Origin: Combretum micranthum
Lineage: Eukaryota; Streptophyta; Magnoliopsida; Myrtales; Combretaceae
Assembly: GCA_024138025.1 (NCBI GenBank)
Contig: JAMXBD010001242.1
Span: forward strand, 310,001-374,000
DNA length: 64,000 bases
Reading direction: 5' to 3'
A program made the position numbers and the translations under genes. The notes beneath the pieces were generated by a model, which did not search any database, was not told the origin of the DNA, and saw only the letters and a list, made by a program, of their open reading frames with translations. Of this stretch, positions 37,901 to 48,096 are shown piece after piece (positions within the stretch are counted from its first letter, which is position 1; each line of letters starts with the position of its first letter).

Positions 37901-38403
37901 AATTGGGTGTTTGTAAGGATGTAAGACTAAGGTATGGCTTGCGAGTGTAGTAGGTTGTACTTGTGAATAGTAATGAATAGTACATAAGACAATTACTTTA
38001 CCGGTAGTAAAACAAATACGAGAAAAAGACTATATCTGTAATTTTTATAACTTGAAAAATTATAAAACTTATATTTTTGAAATCCTTATTATATTTCGGT
38101 TCTAAAGAGTATTCCGAAATATTTTTTCGAATTTCTAGTTCCAAGGCTTGCTTTTCCGTAATGGATCTCGAGAAGGCCCGGAATAGAGAATTTTTCGAAA
38201 TCAGAACTTTTTATGGTTTGAAATATACTTTAAAACAATATTCCTTATTAAATTAATTTACAAAAGTTCTTTTAGTTTGAAACCGGAGGAAAGCTGGATC
38301 CAGGGTTCCTAGGTTTCTCTCATAAGCTTAAACTAATCCGGTTTAGGGTTTTGGTTTATGGTTTTCGAAGTTTACTTGGTTACTAGGAAAACAGAGGTTT
38401 ACA
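34954..38403 (-). repeat. Solo LTR, copy D, nested in the chromovirus 5' LTR
   Basis: Plus-strand termini are TGTCACGCCCC and GAGGTTTACA (TG..CA). The flanks are identical 5 bp copies CATGT at 34949-34953 and 38404-38408, so this is a complete 3450 bp insertion with a clean target duplication. On the minus strand it begins TGTAAACCTC and ends GGGTACCCTTTGGGGCGTGACA-like, the end shared with copies B and E. A TATAAATA box (37682-37675), exon-like leader ending GCCTTAG|GTGAAG at 37510/37509, mini-exon about 36056-35988 before GTGAGT, and a third block after TTTGTTACAG near 35343 follow the common layout. No internal region exists, so it is a solo LTR formed by recombination. Confidence 0.9.
35270..37744 (-). 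other. Putative split ORF inside LTR copy D
   Basis: The leader frame open from 37744 to 37510 ends LIQAL and joins in phase 1 to the mini-exon reading GDPETDDSLLPDYY-stop. The acceptor here is TTTTTAC rather than an AG, so this copy is probably splice-defective. Just before the donor lies TTCATGGCCGA|GTGAGT. In that ATG frame the third block continues as MADTNSYGLDRDNLQLKYRS-stop, whose ending LKYRS also appears in copy A. No function is known. Confidence 0.25.
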
Positions 38404-40494
38404 CATGTAAGTTAATGCAAGTATAACTCTTTGTTTATTTTTTTTCCTTGTAATATAGATATAGAATCCATGTTAGGATGAGTTTATTGTCATATGACTT
38501 TGAATGGTTTTATGTATTGATAAATGTTAGGTTGTGTTTTATTGTTATATGAACTTGTTTATGGGTTATAGAAGTAGTGAGAAGTGTTGGTGAGGATTGA
38601 AGTTGATTTGAATATTTAAGTTTGAAGTGAAGAGTTGGAGAGGGTTTGATATCAATGAGGCCGTTTGATGTGTTAAAATGATGTTCAAAGTTGATAGGAA
38701 TGATTAATGTGGATAGAAGATAATGTATGAAGTTAAATATGTGTTTGAAGAAGGATTAAAAGTGTTACAGGTTATAAATTTTCAAAGTGCAAAACAGGAG
38801 AAATAAACACTTTTCGAACAAGTCTGTTTTTGAGTGTACGTCAACATTTGGTACTTCAACGCTGCCAGCATATAGGCGGCGTTGGATGCGAACATAACCA
38901 ATTTTTCTAACGCTGCTTATAATGCCGTTGGCTTTTGTAAAGAAATTGGCCAGCGTTTATTTTTCAAATCGTACGGCGGCTACTAGGGTTTCAATGTCGT
39001 CGGCCTTTAATCGGCGTTGAATGCGAATAAAATAGATTTTCTTAACGTCGCCGGCGTATAATTCCAATGCTGCCGGCGTTCAGCTAAATTTTTCCTGTGT
39101 AAATAGGCCGCATATCCCCTGAGTTTTACAAATTCAACCTTCTTCATTTTTCTTTCTTTACTTCATATATAGTCTTCTAATGAATCTATAAGCTATATAA
39201 CCATGTTTTAGGTATGAATTAAATGATAAAACTATATATCAAGTTCATTGAATCTCCTTGTATAGTTAAGTGATTGTGTTGTATATATATATATATATAT
39301 TCTACGCTCAATTATTGATTTGTTTTGATATTTCTTATTTTAGTTAAAGGATCTTCAGTTAATTCCCCTTCGAGAGAATATAGTAATACACTATTGGGTA
39401 TAGGTACGTAATAGCTTGCTTGTTGCATGCTAGGAATAGGCATTATTAAATTTGACTTAATTCAATTTGATTTAATACTTTGATGAACTGGATGTCTATT
39501 ACGCTGTTTAATTTGATCTGAGGAGCAGCAAACCTGTTATGATGCAATGACATGTTAGTTAGGCGCTTAGCCTAAGTCATGATGCAATAGCGATTTGTTT
39601 ATGGTTAAGCGGATAGCTAATGGAGATAATAGTATCCGAGTAACGTTGCTTTAACTTTAGGGGGGAAATGTCATGGTTTAGTTCAAAGTTTATGAGGAAT
39701 TGTGAACTAGATCCATGTTGCGGACTGAGTTTAAGTAGAGTCGGGGAACGGCTTTTGAACCCTAAATGAAGCTATTTCTTTATGTAATAAATATAGAAGA
39801 TGTAAGTATTTGGATTGCTTATATCAACCCCCTAAGCAGCTGCTATTACTCAAGACCCCTAAATTCTCATGGCGTGATTCTGGGGTTTGAATACCTTACT
39901 ATTGCTTTGTTAAAAGAAAACTTAACAACATAATGACTTGACCGTTGATGCATTTCATTTGAATTAAGTTTGCTTGACAATTTGTTTTTGTATTTGTTAT
40001 TGCGTACTAGGCCTTTGGCTTATTTTTGCTACTTTGCAGGTATTTAAGATGAGTTGTATGATGATATGGGATACAAGTCAGATTTTGAGAGGTTCATGGA
40101 TGAGTGGGACGAGTAGGACTTGAATGCCCTTGGATTTAGGAGAAGCTTTTGTTTAAAGCATAATTCTCTGTATATGAGGCTTGTTAAATAAGCCTAAGTT
40201 GTAAAAGAACTTAAGATCTCTTTAGGTTATCTTTTGTACCAAGAACAACTTGTAATTTTGTAGTGTCTTATATTGACACTAATCCTTGTACATATAATGT
40301 ATATATGTATGGATTACTTTTATTAGCAATCTTCTTTTGATTAAAATTTGTTTATAAAGTGTTAGTAGATTTGATCAAACAATTCTCATAAACTGTTAGT
40401 TTTAGGACAACCTTACATATAATTTTTAAAATGTTATATGTGGCTAGGGACTCGGTAAACTAAATATTGGGATTTAGTGGGTCGGGTCTTTACA
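38404..40494 (+). repeat. 5' LTR of the chromovirus, second part
   Basis: It continues the LTR after solo LTR D and ends GGGTCGGGTCTTTACA at 40494, two bases before the primer site. It contains the LTR's 5' splice site TTCAT|GTAAGT (38406/38407), the GC-rich cassette (about 38840-39090), mini-exon 39344-39403 and third exon-like block from 40040. The acidic frame in that block is broken here by TAA at 40045-40047, where the 3' LTR has GAA. Confidence 0.9.
38840..39090. repeat. GC-rich cassette (CCGGCG/AACGCYGC words) in the chromovirus LTR
   Basis: Words AACGCTGCC, GGCGGCGTTG, GCCGGCGT and GTCGTCGGCC recur at about 60 nt spacing in a region between the LTR's first splice donor and its mini-exon. 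The 3' LTR equivalent (46415-46680) has lost many CpGs to TpG/CpA, for example GGCGGCGTTGGATGCG against GGCGGTATTGGATGTG. Confidence 0.6.
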
Positions 40495-40496
40495 GA

Positions 40497-40512
40497 TGGT
40501 ATCAGAGCCATG
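40497..40512 (+). other. Primer binding site (initiator tRNA-Met)
   Basis: TGGTATCAGAGCCATG lies two bases after the 5' LTR end. This is the standard plant retrotransposon primer site, complementary to the 3' end of initiator methionine tRNA. Confidence 0.95.
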
Positions 40513-40698
40513 TTTATGAAATTTTTTGGTTAAAGAGGAGTGACTTGACTTTAGACGCAGTGAGTTTAGTTGGATGCGTATAGGACTTGCTCGAATTGTG
40601 TATTTTGTTTGAATGCTTATTTTTATTAATTATTTTTATGTTGATTTGACATTGTAAAATTATTATATGTCATATGTATGTTGTATGTTTGTTTAAAG

Positions 40699-41960
40699 AT
40701 GGATAGGTCAAGAAGAGTGACTCAACAGTTTATAGAAAGAGAGGGTATGCCACCTCCTTCTCAGTCTACTATCTCAACTTCTGCATTAGCTAGTATTCCA
40801 AGTTCTACTATGACTCCATCACCAGCTTCAGCTTCTACTATACCGAACCCATAGCCTCCTCAAATGCATGCATATCCAGCTATGCCTCATATGCCTATGG
40901 AAGATCCGAATAACATGTTTGCTATGTTTCGGGATATGTTTGCAATAGTTCAATAGTATCAAAAAATGATGTATCAATAACAACAACAATTTATGCAACA
41001 ATATAATCCACCAACTGTGAGACAATAACAACATGTACAAATGGAAGACCGGAATGATCAAGTCAAGTTGCATGATTTGTTAAATTGGTACCTGATTTTG
41101 ATGGAACTGCTTTAGACCAGACTAGAACTGAAGGTTGGATTGTAGAGCTTGAAAAAGCATTTGCAGCTTGTGAAGTACCCGAGCATAGGAAAGTTGATTT
41201 AGCTATATATATGCTGAAGGGAGATGCATATAATTGGTGGAGATTAAATAGTGAAGAATATGCAAGAACAATACCATGGAACAGATTCAAGGAAGCCTTT
41301 TTCTTGCAATACATCCCATCTACAGTGAGAGAGCAAATGATATCGAATTGGCTGAATTTGAGGCAAGGGAATAAAACTGTTGAAGAATATCATGCAGAGT
41401 ATTGTAGGTTGCTTCGATTTGCTAGCACAAATTACAATGATGAGAGCATGAAGGTTCAAAATTTCCAAGATGGCTTGAACATAGAAATCAAGAGTGAAGT
41501 CAAGAAGTTCATGTTATCAACACTGTTCGAAGTGGTAATCAAAGCGAAGTTAGTGGAACAAATTATAAAAGAGAATAGAGCCCAGAGAGATAGACATGCT
41601 ACATTTATGGGCAAGAGATCAATTACCTCATACACTCCTTATTCAAGATTTGGCAATGTTAACAAAGGTAAGTGACCATTTGTAGGGAAGAAACCAAATT
41701 TCGGACAAGTGACAAAGACTCCTATTTCTTTCATTCCATATGATAAGAGATGCCTTATATGTTTTGGGCCCCTTGAATCAGTTCAATGTAAATGAACCCT
41801 AGAGTATGCTTTACATGTGGGAAAGTAGGTCATAAAGCCTCTGAGTGTCCTGATCCTAAATTGAAGCCTATTTCCTGTGCTCAATGACAATAGACATCAT
41901 GTAACTAATTGTAAAGAAAAAAATAAGAATGAATGACCAAATTTTGGAAAAGGAATGTCG
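40699..41960 (+). pseudogene. gag: gag of the chromovirus (capsid domain and zinc knuckle), broken
   Basis: The ATG at 40699 opens a leader reading MDRSRRVTQQFIEREGMP, rich in Gln/Met/Pro. It is stopped at 40852, 40954, 40978 and 41026, each where a Gln codon (CAA/CAG) would fit. A frameshift before 41085 leads to the open capsid part (retrotransposon gag domain), 41085-41675: DFDGTALDQTRTEGWIVELE, LKGDAYNWWRLNSEEYART, REQMISNWLNLRQGNKTVEE. The CCHC zinc knuckle CFTCGKVGHKASEC is at 41807-41848 in a shifted frame. Gag packages the element's RNA. This copy cannot make intact Gag. Confidence 0.9.
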
Positions 41961-42029
41961 GTTGCTTGACTGTTTGCTTTGCAACAGTATAAGAGAGCTC
42001 CTGCAGTTGATACACTGGCAAGTACTATA

Positions 42030-42420
42030 TAGATTGCAAATCATCCTACATACATTTTGATTGATACTGGTGCCACTCATGCATGTATTGCTGAAAGTTT
42101 TTTGAATGAGTGTGTTATGTCTTCTAAAATGCTGTATGATAGAATCATGAATATTAATATTCCTTTTGAAATGCAATCGAAAGAACCATGTGTTTGTAAG
42201 AACGTTGATGTTGTGATTTCTAATAAAAGCATGCTTATAGATATGTTAGTTTTGCCTTTAGTTGATTTTGATGTTATCCTTAGAATGAATTGGTTAAACC
42301 TTTATAAAGGTGCAATAGATTGTAGTGAGGCGGAGATGAGTTTTGAGTTGGAGAATAGGAAATTGTGGTATCTTTTAGAGATGAAGAGACTTAAGAGCAT
42401 GTATACAAGGGAGTTGTGGT
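42030..42420 (+). pseudogene. pro: Aspartic protease domain of the chromovirus
   Basis: The retropepsin active-site motif ILIDTGATHACI has its catalytic Asp codon at 42063-42065 (DTG). It is followed by the flap/C-terminal region (LPLVDFDVILRMNWL, matching the usual DVILGMDWL). The frame ends at a TAA at 42420-42422, before RT. In an active element, protease, RT and integrase are one polyprotein, so this stop is a lesion. Confidence 0.85.
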
Positions 42421-42428
42421 AAAATAAT

Positions 42429-43860
42429 GTGGGCATGGAGATTGGTAGTAAAGACCTTAGAGTTGATATGGTGCTAGTAGTGAAAGAATTTATTGATGTT
42501 TTTCCTGAAGAATTACTAGATCTACCACATGATAGAGAGATTGAATTTGGCATTGACTTGGTACCAGGAACATCACCAATATTTAAAGCTCCATATCGAT
42601 TGTCTCCTATAGAATTGAAAAAGCTGAAAAGTCAGTTAGAAGAATTGCAAAAATTGGAATTTATACATCCGAGTATCTCACCTTGGGGTGCTCCAGTGCT
42701 ATTTGTGAAGAAGAGGGATGGAAGCTTAAGATTGTGTGTGGATTATAGAGAGCTAAATCAGGTTACGATCAAGAACAAGTACCTCTTCCCCGAATTGACG
42801 ACTTATTTGATCAATTGAGAGATGCTGCATTATTTTCCAAAATAGATTTGAGATCCGGATACCATCAACTCAAGATAAAGCCACAAGATATTTTGAAGAC
42901 AGCTTTCCGAATAAGATACATACATTTTGAGTTTATGGTTATGTCTTTCGGTTTAACAAATGCCCCAACAACCTTTATAGATCTAATGAACAGGGTGTTC
43001 AAGGATTATCTAGATCAATTTGTAATTGCTTTCATTGATGACATGCTAGTGTATTCAAAGAATGAGGAAGAACATGAAAAGCATTTGAAAGTTGTCTTAC
43101 AAAGGTTAAGAGAACGGAAGCTTCATGTAAAATTTAGCAAGTGCAAATTTTAGTTTACGGAAGTTGCTTTCCTAGGTCATATTTTTACCAAAGAAGGAAT
43201 ATCTGTTGATCCAAAAAGATTAAAGCGGTTTTAGAGTGGCGATAACCTACAAATGTTATGAAAGTACGAAGTTTTCTAGGTTTGGCAAGTAATTATAGAA
43301 GATTTGTCTAAGGATTTTCCAAAATTGCTTCACCATTAACCAAGTTGACAAAGAAGTATGTAAAGTTTGAATGGGTTGGAGATTGTGATAGAAGTTTTCA
43401 GGAGTTAAAGGAGCAGTTAATTTCTGCACTGATTTTAGCACTTCCAGTCAGTGGAAAGGAATTTGTAATTTACAACGATGCTTCACTTCAAGGACTAGGA
43501 TGCGTTCTTATGCAAGATGAGTGAGTAATAGCTTATGCCTCTAGATAATTGAAGCCTCATGAAATAAATTATCCGATTCATGATGTGGAACTTGCTGTAG
43601 TGATATTAGCATTGAAGCTTTGGAGACATTACTTGTTTGGTGAAAGGTGTAAGATATTCATCGATCACAAGAGTTTGAAATACATTTTCACCCAAAAAGA
43701 ATTGAATATGCAATAGTGAAGATGGTTGGAGCTAATCAAGGATTACGAGGTTGATATTTTATACCATCCGGGGAAAGCCAATGTGGTGGCTGATGCACTG
43801 AATATAAAGAAACAATTGAATATAGGGACTACGATTACAATCTAGAAAGTGTTGTAAGAA
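42429..43860 (+). pseudogene. pol: Reverse transcriptase and RNase H domains of the chromovirus
   Basis: RT begins [20 protein letters not shown] and continues with [20 protein letters not shown]. After a frameshift near 42785-42815 come [15 protein letters not shown] and the catalytic box [11 protein letters not shown] (Asp pair at 43037-43042). A stop TAG at 43151-43153 sits where Trp is usual. RNase H is recognisable by YNDASLQGLGCVLMQDE (catalytic Asp codon 43477-43479) and [19 protein letters not shown]. There are further stops in that region, including TAGTGA near 43714 in the conserved RNase H tail. All catalytic boxes survive but the frame does not. Confidence 0.9.
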
Positions 43861-43872
43861 GATCTTCAGAGA

Positions 43873-44821
43873 ATGAATATTGAAATAACACTGGAAAAAG
43901 TTGAAGTATTGTTAATGAACTTAACTATACAACCGACGATTCTTGATCAAATCAAGCAAGGACAAAAAGAAGAGCGAGAGTGCCAAAGATTAAGAAGTGA
44001 AATAAGTGAAGGAACGAGAGAATATATGAGAATTGATGATGAAGGTGTTATAAAGTTCAAGGATAGAATTTATGTACTAGAGGTCTATGAATTGAGAAAA
44101 CAAATTATGAAAGAAGCTCATTCCTCTTCATATTCAATTCACCTGGAAACACAAAGATGTATCAAGACTTGAAGCAACATTTTTGGTGAGACGAAATGAA
44201 GAAGGATATTGCAAGATTTGTTTCTAAATGTTTAGTATGTCAACAAGTGAAGATTAAGCATCAACAACCTAGAGGAGAATTGCAACCATTAAGGATTCCA
44301 AAATGGAAGTGGGATGAGATAACTATGGATTTTGTGACGGCTTTACAAAAGACTGTAGCCAAGAATGAGATGGTTTGGATCGTGGTAGATCGGTCAACGA
44401 AATTGACATATTTTATTCCACTACGAGTTGGGTGTTCATTAGAAAAGTTGGCTCAAATTTAATCCGAGACATAGTGCGGTTACACAGTGTACCGGTGACT
44501 ATCACTTCTGACCAGGATACGAGATTTGTTAGTCGATTTTGGAGAAGTCTTCATGAAGCTCTTAGAACGAAGTTACAGTTTAGTACAACATTTCATTCAC
44601 AAACTGACGGTCAATCGGAAAGGACAATACAGATTCTTGAAGATATGCTTAGAGCTTGTGCCTTAGACTTTGGAAGGAATTGGGATGAACACTTACCCCT
44701 ATTTGAGTTTGCATACAATAATAGCTATCAGACAACGATTCAAATGGCTCCATATGAATCTTTGTATGGGGGAAAACGTAGATCTCCTTTCCATTGGACG
44801 AAGAGGGCGAGAGAGCGTTAA
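43873..44821 (+). pseudogene. pol: Integrase domain of the chromovirus
   Basis: The N-terminal zinc region ends in KCLVCQQVK (44226-44252). The core has first Asp in ITMDFVTAL (near 44326), second Asp in ITSDQDTRF (44510-44512) and Glu in DGQSERTIQ (44618-44620), so all three D-D-E residues are present. Frames change at least three times (43873-44172, 44196-44462, 44375-44821). A TGA at 44187-44189 replaces an expected Trp. The element's own integrase is therefore inactive. Confidence 0.9.
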
Positions 44822-45372
44822 TTGGTCCTGATCTGGTACAACAAGCAATTGATAAAGTTCAAATGATCAAACAGAGATTAAATGCAGCTCAAGACCATTA
44901 TAAAAGTTATGCCGACTTGAGAAGAAGACCTTTAGAGTTTGAACTTAGAGATCATGTATTTCTCAAGATATCCTCGACAAAAGGAGTTTTTAGATTTTCA
45001 GTAAGGAGCAAATTGAACCCAAGATATATTGGACCATATGAGGTTATGGAACGAATAGGACCAACAGCTTACAGATTAGCTTTACCACTAAGTCTATCAG
45101 GTGTTCATGACATCTTTCATGTGTCTCAACTTAGAAAATGAATATATGATCCCGACGCTATATTGGATACAAATCAGCCAGAGATACTACCAGATTTGAC
45201 TGCTAAGGAGAAACTAATCAAAATTTTAGGCAAAATGGACAAAGAATTGAGAAACAAAGTGATACCGATGGTAAAAGTCCAATTGAGTAATCAATCTTAG
45301 AGAGAAGTGATTTGGGAAGTAGAAAGTGTGATGAGACAGAAGTACCCTAAACTCTTTGGAGACTTGAGGTAA
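44794..45372 (+). pseudogene. pol: Integrase C-terminus: GPY/F module and chromodomain-like tail
   Basis: FRFSVRSKLNPRYIGPYEV, AYRLALPLSLSGVHDIFHVS and LRK form the GPY/F module (GPY at 45031-45039). Beyond a stop at 45139-45141 the tail continues IYDPDAILDTN, LTAKEKLIKILG, LRNKVIPMVKVQLSN and REVIWEVESVMRQKYP to 45372, the usual place of the chromodomain that targets chromoviruses to heterochromatin. One TAG at 45298-45300 interrupts it. Confidence 0.8.
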
Positions 45373-45399
45373 GTTAAGTTTCAGGGACGAAACTTCTTG

Positions 45400-45411
45400 A
45401 AGGAGGGAAAA
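45400..45411 (+). other. Polypurine tract of the chromovirus
   Basis: AAGGAGGGAAAA follows the usual end-of-pol text AAGTTTCAGGGACGAAACTT and immediately precedes the 3' LTR. It is the plus-strand primer site. Confidence 0.85.
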
Positions 45412-48096
45412 TAAAATAACCTAATTTATTCAATAATTAAATTTTTATGTAAATATAATATTAGTTCTAAATATTAAGTTTGAAGCAATTTTGATATATG
45501 AAAATGAATGTGTAGAAATAGGTTTGATATACTGTGTTTATTAATGTATATGATATGTTATATATGTGAGATTAATGCTAATGTTTTATGTATATTAATG
45601 TGTTTATTATAATTAATGTTTGTGTCTCTTATGAATTAATATATATGTGTTATGCTTAAATTTATCAAAACAACTTTTGAAATGCCTAACAATTTGTTAA
45701 CATAATTTTTCAAGAAGTTAAGCCCATTTTCAAGCTCAAATTAAATTCAAATTAGCTCCAAATTAAACCTAACTCATATATACACCAAAAGTCAAACTTA
45801 TGATAAATATAAGTCTCAAATTTGATCAAATAGACTCTCTTTTGGCAGCCCACAAATTTGTACGAATTTTCCACTTTTCTTTTCTTTCTTTGTTCCTTCT
45901 TTCTTCAAAACATAAGCTCTAAACCTTAGCAAAAAACAATCTCTTGGATTCGACAAATTCTCCAAGCCAAAGCCTCTTCATGTAAGTTAATGCAAGTATA
46001 TACTCTTTGTTTATTTTTTTTCCTTGTAATATAGATATAGAATCCATGTTAGGATGAGTTTATTGTCATATGACTTTAAATGGTTTTATGTATTGATAAA
46101 TGTTAGGTTGTGTTTTATTATTATATGAAATTGTTTATAGGTTATGGAAGTAGTGAAAAATGTTGGTAAGGATTGAAGTTGATTTGAGTAGTTAAGTTTG
46201 AAGTGAAGAGTAGGAGAGGGTTTGATATAAATGAGGTAGTTTGATGTGTTAGAATGATGTTCAAAGTTGTTAGGAATGATTAATGTGGATAGAAGATAGT
46301 GTATGAAGTTAAATATGTGTTTGAAGAAGAATTAAAAGTGTTATAGGTTATAAATTTTTAAAATGCAAGACAGGGAAAATAAACACTTTTCGAACAGGTC
46401 TGTTTTTGAGTGTATGCTGGTATTTGGTACTTCAATGCCACCTGCGTATAGGCGGTATTGGATGTGAATAGAACCAATTTTTCTAATGCTGCTTATAACA
46501 CCACTGACTTTTGTAAAGAAATTGGCCAATGTTTATTTTTCAAATCATATGTTGGCTATTAGGGTTTCAACACTGCCGGTCTTTAATCGGCGTTGAATGC
46601 GTATAGAATTGATTTTCTTAACACCGGGATTAACACCATCGGTGTATAATTCCAACGCTACCGGCATTCAGCTCAATTTTTCCTGTGTAAATAGGCTGTG
46701 TATCCCTGAGTTTTACAAATTTAACTTTCTTAATTGTCTTTCTTTACTTCATATATGGTCTTCTAATGAATCTATAAGCTATATGACCATGTTTTATGTA
46801 TGAATTAAATGATAAAACTATATATTAAGTTCATTGAATCTCCTTGTATAGTTAACTTAGGATTGTGTTGTATATATATATTATATGTTCGATTATTGAT
46901 TTGTTTTGATATTTCTTATTTCAGTTAAAAGTTCTTCAGTTAATTCCCCTTCGAGAGAATATAGTAATACACTATTGGGAACAGGTACATAATAGCTTGC
47001 TTGTTGTATGCTAGGAATAGGCATTATTGAATTTGACTTAATTTAATTTGATTTAATATTTTGATGAACTAGATGTCTATTACGTTGTTTAATCTGGTCC
47101 GAAGAGCAGCAAAGCTTTCATGATGTAATGACATGTAAGTTAGGTGCTTAACCTAAGTCATGATGTAATGACTTTATCATGATGCAATGGTACGCTATGA
47201 TGTAATAGCGATTTGTTTATGGTTAAGCGGATAGCTGATGGGGATAATAGTATCCGAGTAACGTTTGCTTAAACTTAGGAGGAAATGTCATGGTTTAGTT
47301 CAAAGTTTATGGAGACTTGTGAACTAGATCCATATTATGGACTGAGTTTAAGTAGAGTCGAGCAACGTCTTTTGAACCCTAAATAAAGCTATTTCTTATG
47401 GAATAGACATAAGAGATGTAAGTATTTAGATTGCTTATATTGACCTCTTAAGCAGCTGTTGTTACTCAGGACTCCTAAATTTAGAGCGTGATTCCGGGGT
47501 TTGAATACCCTACTGTTGCTTTGTTAAAAGAAAACTTAACAACATAATGACTTGACAATTGATGCATTTCATTTGAATTAAGTTTGCTTGACAATTTGTT
47601 TTTGTATTTGTTATTGCAAGGCTTACTTTTGCTGCTTCGCAGGTATTGAAGATGAGTTGTATGATGATATGGGATACGGGTCAGATTTTGAGAAGTTCAT
47701 GGACGAGTGGGATGAGTAGGACTCGAATGCCCTTAGATTTGGGAGAAGCTTTTGTTTAAAGCATAATTCTCTGTATAGGAGACTTATTAAATAAGCCTAA
47801 GTTGTAAAAGACCTTAAGATCTCTTTAGGTTATCTTTTGTACCATGAGCAACTTGTAATCTTGTAGTGTCTTATATTGACACTAATTTTTGTACATATAA
47901 TGTATATATGTATGGATTGCTTTTATTAGCAATCTTCTTTTGTTTAAAAATTGTTTATAAAGTGTTAGTAGATTTGATTAAACAATTCTCATAAACTGTT
48001 AGTTTTAGGACAACCTTATATATAATTTGAAAATGTTATATGTGGTTAGGGACTCGACACACTAAATCTCGGGATTTAGTAGGTCGGGTCTTTACA
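45412..48096 (+). repeat. 3' LTR of the chromovirus
   Basis: It runs from TAAAATAACC (a probable TG start mutated to TA) after the polypurine tract to GGTCGGGTCTTTACA at 48096, and is homologous throughout to 34413-34953 plus 38404-40494. It contains a complete-looking gene-like layout: splice donor 45981/45982, GC-rich cassette (46415-46680), mini-exon 46925-46984, acidic third exon 47643-47719, then TGTAA- and TATATGTATGG-type polyadenylation-like text around 47870-47920. Confidence 0.9.
45944..47719 (+). CDS. Putative LTR-encoded acidic peptide, three exons (3' LTR)
   Basis: Exon 1 ends AAAGCCTCTTCAT at 45981 before GTAAGT. Exon 2 is 46925-46984 (after TTATTTCAG, before GTACAT). Exon 3 starts 47643 (after TGCTTCGCAG) and stops at TAG 47717-47719. 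Phases are 1 and 1, and the joined frame is open from just after TAG (in CCTTAGCAAAAAAC, near 45930): ILQAKASS, then KSSSVNSPSREYSNTLLGT, then GIEDELYDDMGY, GSDFEKFMDEWDE, stop. There is no ATG in the open part, so translation would need an upstream or non-AUG start. LTR copy F has the same exon phases and a similar tail. Unknown function. It may be non-coding. Confidence 0.35.

Larger units (their letters stand above)
34413..48096 (+). mobile_element. Decayed Ty3/gypsy chromovirus (probably Del/Tekay clade), with a nested solo LTR
   Basis: Order: 5' LTR (34413-34953 and 38404-40494, split by solo LTR D), tRNA-Met primer site, gag with zinc knuckle, protease, RT, RNase H, integrase, GPY/F module with chromodomain-like tail, polypurine tract and 3' LTR (45412-48096). 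Protease-RT-RNase H-integrase order defines Ty3/gypsy. The tail after integrase (IYDPDAILD, ILPDLTAKEK, LRNKVIPMVKVQLSN, REVIWEVE) follows the pattern of Tekay chromoviruses, which insert with long LTRs. Multiple stops and frameshifts make it non-autonomous now. In one hand-compared stretch of about 170 nt the two LTRs differ at roughly six positions. Flanking target duplications could not be shown because the 5' end is fused to LTR copy G. Confidence 0.9.
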
